From positions 1 through 25,444 of the forward strand of contig UQKU01000031.1 of assembly GCA_900541675.1 (NCBI GenBank): DNA of 25,444 bases, given 5' to 3'. Shown here one piece after another: positions 16,034 to 22,755 of the stretch; within the stretch, counting starts at the first letter, position 1, and the number at the start of each line of letters is the position of its first letter. The DNA is from an uncultured Collinsella sp. (GTDB taxonomy: Bacteria; Actinomycetota; Coriobacteriia; Coriobacteriales; Coriobacteriaceae). The notes below the pieces were generated by a model. The model did not search any database. It was not told where the DNA came from and was given only the letters and a program-made list of their open reading frames with translations. A program made the translations under genes and the position numbers.

Positions 16034-16062
16034 TTGTTTAAGCCTCAGCGAAGTCATATCAG
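16034..16062 (+). promoter_or_regulatory. Possible valS promoter
   Basis: TTGTTT (16034) and TATCAG (16057) are 17 bases apart, each a partial match to consensus. Transcription would start near 16069, so the valS leader would consist almost wholly of the inverted repeat at 16084-16198. Confidence 0.3.
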
Positions 16063-16083
16063 ACTGAAGTAATCGATACCTAA

Positions 16084-16198
16084 GGGGAGGAATGTAGGCC
16101 CGATTTTCGTAGATTCCGCACGAGCCGAAGAACACTTAATGTGTTCTTCGTGCGAGCCAGGACTTGACCGAGCGAAAATCGGGCCTACATTCCTCCCC
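16084..16198 (-). repeat. Structured element family 3, copy a, in the valS leader
   Basis: A perfect 26-bp outer stem joins GGGGAGGAATGTAGGCCCG and following bases (16084-16109) to its complement at 16173-16198. An inner hairpin CGAAGAACAC/GTGTTCTTCG (16126-16150) closes on TTAAT. On the minus strand it carries three fixed words: AGTCCTG, CACATTAAGTG and GTGCGGAA, starting at 16164, 16143 and 16121. Copy b beyond valS has the same words at identical spacing in the opposite orientation, but different stems. It ends 10 bases before the valS ribosome-binding site. No T-box sequence (AGGGTGG) is present. Confidence 0.85.
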
Positions 16199-16218
16199 GA
16201 TGGGCAAGGGAGAGATAT

Positions 16219-18915
16219 ATGGAAGAGATGCCCAAGAATTACGATCCGTCGACCAACGAGCCGGCGATCCTGCAGAAGTGGCTCGACGGCGGCTACTACA
16301 AGCGCCGTGAGGGCGTGGGCGACTGTACCGTCACCATTCCGCCTCCCAACGTGACCGGCAAGCTCCACATGGGTCACGCTACCGACGACTCCATCCAGGA
16401 CACCATCATCCGTATGGCCCGCATGCGCGGCAAGTCCACGCGCTGGGTGCTCGGCACCGACCACGCCGGTATCGCCACGCAGACCAAGGTCGACAAGAAG
16501 CTCAAGAGCGAGGGCATCAGCCGCCTGGAGATCGGTCGCGACAAGTTTGTCGACGCTTGTTGGGATTGGACCCACGAGTACGGTGGCATCATCGTCGAGC
16601 AGATCAAGCGCATGGGCTGCTCCGTCGACTTTGACAACGAGCGCTTTACCATGGACGAGGATTACGCCCAGGCCGTGCGTAAGGTCTTCTGTGACTGGTA
16701 TCACGATGGTCTGATCTACCGTGGCAAGCGCATCGTCAACTGGTGTCCCAACTGCACCACCGCTATCTCGGACGACGAGGCCGAGTACAAGGACGAGAAG
16801 GGCCATCTGTGGCACCTGCGCTACCCGCTGACCGAGCCGGTCAACGGCCAGGACTACATCGTCGTCGCCACCACGCGCCCCGAGACCATGCTCGGCGACA
16901 CGGGCGTCGCCGTCTCCCCGAAGGACCCCGAGAAGGCCGCCTTTGTGGGCAAGACCGTCAAGCTCCCCATCGTCGACCGCGAGATCCCCATCTTTGAGGA
17001 TTGGCATGTCGACGCCAACTTTGGCTCCGGCTTCGTCAAGGTCACCCCGGCCCACGATCCCAACGACTATGCCATGGGTCAGGCCCACGACCTGCCGCAG
17101 ATCAATATCTTCGACGAGCACGCGGTGGTCGTCGAGGGCTACGGTGAGTTCACCGGTATGACCCGCGAGGAGTGCCGCGAGGCCGTCATCAGGTGGTTCG
17201 AGGAGCACGACCTGCTCGATCACGTCGAGGACCTCGATCACTCCGTCATGCACTGCTACCGTTGCGACTCCGCCCTGGAGCCGTGGCTGTCCGAGCAGTG
17301 GTTTGTGGCCGTCGACAAGCTCAAGGGGCCGGCGCTCGACGCCGTCAACTCCGGCAAGGTCACCTTCCACCCCGCGCGCTGGACGCAGACCTACACCACT
17401 TGGATGGAGAACCTCAAGGACTGGTGCATCAGCCGCCAGCTGTGGTGGGGCCACCGCATTCCCGTGTTCTACTGCGAGGACTGCGGCTGGGAGGACGCCC
17501 TGACCGAAGACACCGACGTGTGCCCCAAGTGCGGCGGCCATCACGTGCATCAGGACGAGAACGTGCTGGACACCTGGTTCAGCTCGCAGCTGTGGACCTT
17601 CGCCACACAGGGCTGGCCGCAAAAGCCGGAGCTACTCGAGGGCCATCACCCCACGACGGCTCTCGTCACCGCGCGCGACATCATCGCGCTGTGGGTCGCC
17701 CGCATGGTCATGAGCTCGCTGTACTTCCTGGACGAGGTTCCGTTTAAGGACGTCGTCATCTACCCGACGATCCTTGCCAAGGACGGCAGCCGCATGTCCA
17801 AGTCTAAGGGCAACGGCGTTGACCCCATGGACCTCATTGGCATGTACGGCGCCGACGCCATGCGCTACAACCTGCTCACGCTGTGCACCAACAACCAGGA
17901 TGTTAAGTTCGACGCGAACATCGACAAGAAGACCAAGAAGCTCATCGACAGCCCGCGCACCGAGCAGGCCAAGTCGTTTGTGACCAAGATCTGGAACGCC
18001 AGCCGCTTCCTGCTCATGAACATGGAGGGCTACACGCCCGGCGAGCCCGTTGTGGAGACGCCGGCCGACGCCTGGATGTTCAGCCGTCTGGCCAAGGCCG
18101 TGAAGATGGTCACCGAGGGTATTGAGAACTACACCTTTGGCGACATGGCCCGCAGCGTGCAGCAGTTCTTCTGGAACGAGGTCTGCGACTGGTATGTCGA
18201 GGTCACCAAGGCCCGTCTGAAGGGCGAGGGCCGTCTGCAGGCGCAGCGCAACCTGATCTTTGTGCTCGATACCTCCATTCGTCTGATGCACCCGCTCATG
18301 CCATTTGTCACCGAGGAGATCTGGGACAACATGCCGGCGAGCGTGCTCGACCTGGACGCCGAGGGCAACGTGGACCGCGCCGAGGCGCTCATGATCGCCA
18401 AGTGGCCCGAGCCCGCCGACTATGCCAAGTATGTCGACGAGGACGCCGAGCGCGCGTTTGAGCTGTGCCGCGCCGTCGTTTCCGCCGCCCGCGCCACGCG
18501 TTCGCGTTATCGCTTGAGCCCCAAGGCCGAGCTCGACGTGGTCGTGCGCGCCGGTGCCGAGGACATCGAGAAGCTCGAGAGCCTGCGTTCGACCATCGAG
18601 CCGCTGGCGAACGCCGCCTCGCTGATCATGGGTACCAACGTTGAGAAGCCGGCCGCGAGCATCGCCGTGGTCGACAGCGGCGTCGAGGTCTTTGTGGTGC
18701 TCGAGGGCAAGGTTGACCTTTCGGCCGAGAAGGCACGCCTGGAGAAGGAGATTGCCGCGGCGCAGAAGGAGCTCGCCGGCTGCGAGAAGACGCTGGCCAA
18801 CGAGGGCTTTGTGGCCAAGGCCGCGCCCGCGGTGGTTCAGAAGAAGAGGGACCGTGCAGCTGAGCTCAGGGAGATCCTGGCGGCTTTGACTGCTCAGGTT
18901 GCTGACTTCTCGTAA
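16219..18915 (+). CDS. valS: Valyl-tRNA synthetase
   Basis: The enzyme charges tRNA-Val in the cytoplasm. The 898 residues are typical for class I ValRS. The HIGH motif appears as HMGH (50-53) after PPPNVTGKL, and the KMSKS motif as RMSKS (525-529). An editing domain (CP1) lies between, with two Cys pairs near residues 343-346 and 417-440 (CPKCGG) of the zinc type. An anticodon-binding domain begins near 630, and the final 65 residues form the ValRS coiled-coil arm (LSAEKARLEKEIAAAQKEL). GGGAGA (16208-16213) lies five bases before the ATG; a second ATG at 16228 is less well placed. The gene stands alone between two oppositely oriented copies of structured element family 3. Confidence 0.97.
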   Translation: MEEMPKNYDPSTNEPAILQKWLDGGYYKRREGVGDCTVTIPPPNVTGKLHMGHATDDSIQDTIIRMARMRGKSTRWVLGTDHAGIATQTKVDKKLKSEGISRLEIGRDKFVDACWDWTHEYGGIIVEQIKRMGCSVDFDNERFTMDEDYAQAVRKVFCDWYHDGLIYRGKRIVNWCPNCTTAISDDEAEYKDEKGHLWHLRYPLTEPVNGQDYIVVATTRPETMLGDTGVAVSPKDPEKAAFVGKTVKLPIVDREIPIFEDWHVDANFGSGFVKVTPAHDPNDYAMGQAHDLPQINIFDEHAVVVEGYGEFTGMTREECREAVIRWFEEHDLLDHVEDLDHSVMHCYRCDSALEPWLSEQWFVAVDKLKGPALDAVNSGKVTFHPARWTQTYTTWMENLKDWCISRQLWWGHRIPVFYCEDCGWEDALTEDTDVCPKCGGHHVHQDENVLDTWFSSQLWTFATQGWPQKPELLEGHHPTTALVTARDIIALWVARMVMSSLYFLDEVPFKDVVIYPTILAKDGSRMSKSKGNGVDPMDLIGMYGADAMRYNLLTLCTNNQDVKFDANIDKKTKKLIDSPRTEQAKSFVTKIWNASRFLLMNMEGYTPGEPVVETPADAWMFSRLAKAVKMVTEGIENYTFGDMARSVQQFFWNEVCDWYVEVTKARLKGEGRLQAQRNLIFVLDTSIRLMHPLMPFVTEEIWDNMPASVLDLDAEGNVDRAEALMIAKWPEPADYAKYVDEDAERAFELCRAVVSAARATRSRYRLSPKAELDVVVRAGAEDIEKLESLRSTIEPLANAASLIMGTNVEKPAASIAVVDSGVEVFVVLEGKVDLSAEKARLEKEIAAAQKELAGCEKTLANEGFVAKAAPAVVQKKRDRAAELREILAALTAQVADFS

Positions 18916-18934
18916 GGTTTACTCGGGGGCGCGT

Positions 18935-19035
18935 CCCGATGCTTTGCTCTCCGCTGCGGACAGTCCTGCGCAAGGCGGACAGCACATTAAGTGCTGTCCT
19001 TTGCGTGCGGAACTTGCGGCGAGCAAAGCATCGGG
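18935..19035 (+). repeat. Structured element family 3, copy b, after valS
   Basis: A 15-bp outer stem CCCGATGCTTTGCTC/GAGCAAAGCATCGGG encloses an inner hairpin GGACAGCAC/GTGCTGTCC (18977-18999) closed on ATTAA. The words AGTCCTG (18962), CACATTAAGTG (18983) and GTGCGGAA (19005) lie 21 and 22 bases apart, exactly as in copy a read on the minus strand. Outer and inner stems differ in sequence from copy a but pair as well. Confidence 0.85.
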
Positions 19036-19141
19036 CCGCTCCTAGTGCGGTTACGTGGTTGTTTGTAACTGGTGCGTTAGGGCCACTGGGTTGTGGCCCT
19101 GATTCTGCTGCAAAGCGGTGTTTGGCTGATATTTTGTATGG

Positions 19142-19174
19142 GAGGGGCTCGTTGTTTAGTACGGGCCTCTTTTT
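19142..19174 (+). terminator. Probable terminator between valS and folC
   Basis: GAGG and CTCG (19142-19151) pair with CGGGCCTC (19062 bases plus: 19162-19169) with a GG bulge, followed by TTTTT (19170-19174). A second hairpin without T-tract, AGGGCCAC/GTGGCCCT, lies just before at 19079-19100. It would end transcripts from valS right before the folC ribosome-binding site. Confidence 0.5.
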
Positions 19175-19195
19175 ATGTTGAGGGGACTTTGGGTT

Positions 19196-20539
19196 ATGGC
19201 TAAGCGTTCTGGGTCGTATGTCGTTCCTTTCTCGTTTGAGTTGCTTACGTTTGGTGAGGCTGTTGGGCTGGCTGCTGATACGGGGCGGATTTCTGGGGAT
19301 GCTGGTCCTCTGCTCGAGACGGTTGTCGATATGCTCGATGAGCTGGAACGTCCGGATGAGTATTTCGATTGCATTCAGGTTGCCGGTACCAATGGCAAGA
19401 CTTCGACTACGCGTTTTTCGGCTGCCATTCTTCGTGGTGAGGGACTCAAGACCGCGCTGTATACGTCGCCGCAGCTGGTGCGCTATCCCGAGCGCATGGA
19501 GGTCGATGGGCACGTCGTGAGCGATGAGGCGTTTGCCCGTGGCGTTTCCGCCGCCGTCGAGGCGGGGCGTCGCATGAATGCCCGTCGTGTGGCGGCGGGG
19601 GAGCGCGCCTATACCATCACGCCGTTTGACCTGCTGACGGCTGCCGCGCTTGTCGTGTTTGCCGAGGCCGCGGTGGATGTTGCCGTGCTCGAGGTTGGCA
19701 TGGGCGGACGTTGGGACGCCACGAGTGCGACCGATCCCGTTGCCGTTGCCATTACGGGCATCGGGCTCGATCACACGCGCATTTTGGGCGATACGCTCGA
19801 GGCGATTGCGGGGGAGAAGGCTGCGGTCATCAAGCCCGGACGCCTGGTTGTGCTGGGCGAGGGCACGCACGAGGCGAGCGTTCAGCGCGTGATGGATGCA
19901 CGTTGTCGCGAGTGCGGCATCGTGCCGCTCGTGGTGAACCATGCCACGACCAAGGTGCCGGCGCATGTGGGCGACACGGTTGAGTTTAGCTGCACCACGC
20001 CGCGTGCGGTCTATACGACGAGCATGGTTAAGCCGGCCTATCAGCCGCAGAATGCCGCGTGCGCGATTATGCTTTGCGAGGGGTATCTGGGTCGCGAGCT
20101 CGACCACGATGCGCTTGATGCGTCGCTTATGGGTTGCCCCACACCGGGTCGTTTTGACGTGCTGGGGACCGATCCGCTCAAGCTGATTGACGCCTGTCAC
20201 AACCCCCAAAGCTGCGAGAACTTTGTAAGCGCACTGGACGAGATCGACCCGTGCGTAGAGAATCGCCCCGCGCTGCTGTGCGCCGCGCTGGCCGACAAGG
20301 ACGCGGCGGGCATCGTCGACGTACTGATCCCGGCCTTCCCGCGCGTGGTCGTGACGCAGACCGATTCCGACCGCGCCTTGCCGGCAGAGGAGCTCGCCGC
20401 CCTGGTGGACGCCGATAAGCTCGCGGGCGTGTATCCGAGCGTACCCGAGGCCCTCGCCGCCTTCGAGGACGCGGGCGAGCCCTTCGTAGCGGCCGGCACC
20501 ATCACCCTGGCCGGCGAAGTAGCCGGTCTGCTCCGCTAA
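19196..20539 (+). CDS. folC: Folylpolyglutamate synthase / dihydrofolate synthase
   Basis: FolC is a Mur-ligase-type enzyme that adds glutamate to dihydropteroate and to folates, using ATP. I choose the ATG at 19196, nine bases after AGGGGA (19181-19186), giving 447 residues; the ATG at 19175 lies against the preceding T-tract and lacks a site. The P-loop GTNGKTS is at 64-70, followed by the YTSPQLVRYPERMEVDG segment typical of folate substrate binding. VLEVGMGGRWDATS and TGIGLDHTRILG are the Mg-binding FolC motifs. DACHNPQSCENF and the C-terminal Rossmann part complete the fold. FolC more often reads GTNGKGS; the threonine here is a small departure. Both activities are usual for bacterial FolC but are not proved by sequence. 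Confidence 0.93.
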   Translation: MAKRSGSYVVPFSFELLTFGEAVGLAADTGRISGDAGPLLETVVDMLDELERPDEYFDCIQVAGTNGKTSTTRFSAAILRGEGLKTALYTSPQLVRYPERMEVDGHVVSDEAFARGVSAAVEAGRRMNARRVAAGERAYTITPFDLLTAAALVVFAEAAVDVAVLEVGMGGRWDATSATDPVAVAITGIGLDHTRILGDTLEAIAGEKAAVIKPGRLVVLGEGTHEASVQRVMDARCRECGIVPLVVNHATTKVPAHVGDTVEFSCTTPRAVYTTSMVKPAYQPQNAACAIMLCEGYLGRELDHDALDASLMGCPTPGRFDVLGTDPLKLIDACHNPQSCENFVSALDEIDPCVENRPALLCAALADKDAAGIVDVLIPAFPRVVVTQTDSDRALPAEELAALVDADKLAGVYPSVPEALAAFEDAGEPFVAAGTITLAGEVAGLLR

Positions 20540-20583
20540 CCCCGCCAACGGGGCAGCCAATTTGGGCTGCTAGTCACGAAATG

Positions 20584-20721
20584 GGGCTATCTACTACGTT
20601 TGAGCGGTTGCCCTCGACCACACCGAGAATTGCGAAATGAAAACCGCAGGTAGATGGCTTACCAGTTTTGCGAAAACACGGGCATGGTCGACCCATGCGG
20701 GTTAAACGTAGTAGATAGGCC
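20584..20721 (+). repeat. Structured element family 2, copy a (after folC and after the peptidase gene)
   Basis: A 15-bp perfect outer stem CTATCTACTACGTTT (20587-20601) with AAACGTAGTAGATAG (20704-20718) extends by GG/CC. The apical part holds the core AAACCGCAGGTAGATGGC (20641 on), 39 bases after the left arm and about 42 before the right. TCGACCA and TGGTCGA form a further inner pairing. Copy b (22026-22185) shares 29 of 31 core bases and the same spacings but has unrelated stems. On the plus strand the stem is followed by GTTTTTG, so this copy could also end folC transcripts. Confidence 0.8.
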
Positions 20722-20746
20722 GTTTTTGTGGCGCGGTATTGGTGGG

Positions 20747-20777
20747 ATGCGGCAAAGGGACAGCGCTTTTGCCGCAT
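20747..20777 (-). repeat. CYGTCCC-loop hairpin (family 5, copy c) at the peptidase 3' end
   Basis: ATGCGGCAAA (20747-20756) pairs perfectly with TTTGCCGCAT (20768-20777). The loop reads AGCGCTGTCCC on the minus strand. It lies three bases beyond the peptidase stop. There is no T-tract, so it would act as a 3' stabilising hairpin at most. Confidence 0.55.
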
Positions 20778-20780
20778 TGC

Positions 20781-21869
20781 CTAGTCCAGACGGACCGGAT
20801 CGTGTGGGTAGGCGTTGAGAATCCCGACGCCGGTCTCGGTAACCAGGGCCAAGTCCTCGATGCGGACGCCGGTGTGGCCGGGGAGGTAGATGCCCGGCTC
20901 GATAGAGAAGGTCATGCCCGGCTCGACAACCTGCTCGTTGACGAGTGAGACGTCGCCCGGCTCGTGGTCTTGCAGGCCGATCGAGTGACCCAGGCGATGC
21001 GTAAAGTACTGCCCATAGCCCGCGTCTTCAATCACATCGCGCGCGGCACGGTCTAGGTCGCACATGCGCACGCCCGGTGCGATGAGCGCTTCGGCGGCCT
21101 CGTTGGCGCGGCACACGATGTCGTAGATGCGTGCCGTCTCCTCGTCCGGCTCGCCCCAAAAGAACGTGCGCGTCATGTCCGAGCAGTAGTTGCAGCGGCG
21201 TCCGCCAATGTCGAACAGCACCACGTCGCCGCGCTTGAGTACGGTGTCGTCGGGCTCGTGGTGCGGGTCGCCGGCGTTGGCGCCAAAGCTCACGATGGGC
21301 GGAAAGCTGAAGCCCTCGCAGCCGTGATTGCGGTACAGGCCGAGCATCTGGTCGGCGATTTCGCGCTCCGTCACGCCTTCGTGGACGAGTTTGATGGCAT
21401 CGGCCATCACGGCGTCGTTGGCGGCGGAGGATACGCGCATGAGCTCCTGCTCGGTGGCATCCTTGTGGGTGCGCGCGGCGGTGACGGCAAAGTCACCCAG
21501 GAAAAACTCGCTGGCGGCGTGGCGATCCATGAGCGGCATCAAAAAGCCGGAGCGCATGACGGTGTCGATGCCGAGCGGTTTGGTCGGATCGACCTCGCGA
21601 ACGATGGCGTCGGCCACGACGTCGGTATCGGTGTGATAGGCAACGCGTGCATTGTCATACTCGGGCAGCTGATGCAGCGCGTTGACCAGGATCACGGGCT
21701 CGGCATTGCGCGCGAGCAGCACGCCGCAAAAACGCTCGAACATATCGGCATAGAAGCCGGTCAGGTAATAAATCGACCACGGGTCGTTTACGAGCAACTG
21801 CGCGCCGGGGTGCTGAGCCTCGAGCGCATCGAGCACGCGCGCCACGCGCTGGTCTTCGACATGTGCCAT
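20781..21869 (-). CDS. Xaa-Pro peptidase (M24B family aminopeptidase/dipeptidase)
   Basis: A cytoplasmic metallopeptidase that removes residues next to proline. The ATG at 21869 gives 362 residues and follows AAAGGATG at good spacing; a frame extension 13 codons upstream lacks a site. The N-terminal creatinase-like domain (IYYLTGFYADMFERFCGVLLAR) precedes the pita-bread catalytic domain. All five metal ligands are visible: D220 in LFDIGG, D231 in SDMTRT, H295 in HRLGHSIGL, E324 in SIEPGIY and E338 in VRIEDL. This is close to PepQ/PepP of Gram-positive bacteria; whether it acts as an aminopeptidase P or a prolidase cannot be told. The gene stands alone between two copies of structured element family 2. 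Confidence 0.93.
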   Translation of the reverse strand: MAHVEDQRVARVLDALEAQHPGAQLLVNDPWSIYYLTGFYADMFERFCGVLLARNAEPVILVNALHQLPEYDNARVAYHTDTDVVADAIVREVDPTKPLGIDTVMRSGFLMPLMDRHAASEFFLGDFAVTAARTHKDATEQELMRVSSAANDAVMADAIKLVHEGVTEREIADQMLGLYRNHGCEGFSFPPIVSFGANAGDPHHEPDDTVLKRGDVVLFDIGGRRCNYCSDMTRTFFWGEPDEETARIYDIVCRANEAAEALIAPGVRMCDLDRAARDVIEDAGYGQYFTHRLGHSIGLQDHEPGDVSLVNEQVVEPGMTFSIEPGIYLPGHTGVRIEDLALVTETGVGILNAYPHDPVRLD

Positions 21870-21919
21870 GAAACATCCTTTCGCTAAGTTGCCACCATGG
21901 TATCCCATGCCTGGCAGAT

Positions 21920-21931
21920 AGGAACGTTCCT
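21920..21931. promoter_or_regulatory. Palindrome AGGAACGTTCCT upstream of the peptidase gene
   Basis: A perfect 12-base palindrome 51 bases before the peptidase start. Another inverted repeat, CATGG/CCATG, lies at 21896-21909. Read on the minus strand, TTCCTA from the palindrome sits 16 bases before TACCAT, a weak -35/-10 pair, so it could be an operator. No regulator is identified. Confidence 0.3.
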
Positions 21932-22025
21932 TTTATGCCGGCACTTCGGGACACTCCTTGGCATGGCCAGCATGGAAAACATGCGGGCAAAAGTAGTCAT
22001 AAGAGGCCTGTCCCAAATGGGCTGG

Positions 22026-22185
22026 TTTCAAAAGTATGGTGGATTACGGGGCTGAACCTGTATTACTTGACCATGGGAAATATCATGAAATTAAAACCGC
22101 AGGTAGACGGCTTATCAAAAAGCGAGAATTGCCGGTATGGATGGGGTTCTCCGAATCAGCCCCGTAATCCGGCATAGTTTTGAAA
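22026..22185 (+). repeat. Structured element family 2, copy b (upstream of the peptidase gene)
   Basis: A 30-base outer stem (22026-22055 with 22156-22185) pairs at 27 of 30 positions plus one wobble; its inner end GGATTACGGGGCTGA is perfect. The core AAACCGCAGGTAGACGGC starts at 22094, 38 bases after the left arm and 41 before the right, matching copy a. TGACCAT on the left and GGTATGG on the right sit at the same offsets as TCGACCA and GGCATGG in copy a. The region 21870-22352 otherwise holds no gene. Confidence 0.8.
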
Positions 22186-22229
22186 TGGCACTATAGTAGG
22201 CACAAGCTAAATACCGATTCCAAGGATAG

Positions 22230-22292
22230 TTGCGGTGGAATAGTTCCTGGATGCCGGGGTTTTGCCGGAAATCAGGAACTATTTCACCGCAA
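22230..22292 (+). repeat. Dispersed hairpin family 1, copy d
   Basis: A 63-base inverted repeat. TTGCGGTGGAATAGTTCCTG pairs with CAGGAAC, TATTTCACCGCAA, with one G:U wobble on the plus strand. The inner loop has its own CCGG/CCGG pairing. A G-rich tract (GAGGAGGGGCGGGGTGG, 22295-22311) follows. In orientation and inner stem it matches copy a read on the minus strand. Confidence 0.86.
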
Positions 22293-22352
22293 TTGAGGAG
22301 GGGCGGGGTGGATGGCGGAGTACCTAAAAGAGCGCCGTCCCAAATAAGCTAC

Positions 22353-22751
22353 TTAGGTTGGGTTGATGTCCATGCTGGCGATGAGGTCGATGTTGGTGCC
22401 GAGGAGGTCTTCCAGCACGACGTCGCCCATGCGGATGGGGGCTTCGACGGCCAGGCCGCGGATGAGGTTCATGGCTTGGGCGTGAAGTGCCAGTGGGATG
22501 GCTTCGGCCGTGCGCACAGGCAGCAGCGCCTCGTCGCCGCCGGATACGGCCACGGTGGTGGTGAGCACGCGCATGGGGCAGGTTAGCTCCTGGTGCGCGA
22601 ACTTGTTGCCACGCGGGCAGCTGTTGCCGGTTACGGAGCGCACCGCTGCCACGGCACCGTTGGCATCGCGCTCTACCTCAACAGTCAGGAGGCACTCGGA
22701 TGGGCAGGTGGTGCAGTTGAACTGCAATGTCTCGGTTACATTCGTGCTCAT
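22353..22751 (-). CDS. DUF1667 domain protein, small subunit of a GlpA/GlpB-like redox module
   Basis: The 132-residue protein matches the DUF1667 family, small Cys-containing proteins encoded next to GlpA-like and GlpB-like FAD oxidoreductases. Cysteines occur in CTTCPSEC (13-20), SCPRG and CPMRVLTT; the spacing suggests Fe-S or other metal binding. The C-terminal half (PLALHAQAMNLIRGLAVEAPIRMGDVVLEDLLG) is the conserved DUF1667 tail. The start at 22751 lies four bases after the upstream stop, so it is probably translated together with the FAD oxidoreductase. No T-tract terminator is seen after it; a family 1 hairpin lies 60 bases beyond. Confidence 0.85.
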   Translation of the reverse strand: MSTNVTETLQFNCTTCPSECLLTVEVERDANGAVAAVRSVTGNSCPRGNKFAHQELTCPMRVLTTTVAVSGGDEALLPVRTAEAIPLALHAQAMNLIRGLAVEAPIRMGDVVLEDLLGTNIDLIASMDINPT

Positions 22752-22755
22752 GGCC

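Noticed and set aside
16084..16198. T-box riboswitch before valS
   Set aside because: No AGGGTGG antiterminator word, no stem I layout with a Val specifier, no terminator with T-tract; a second copy lies after the gene.
21935..22177. Small plus-strand ORF of 80 codons between the peptidase and DUF1667 genes
   Set aside because: It overlaps the structured element at 22026-22185, has no ribosome-binding site and no recognisable features.
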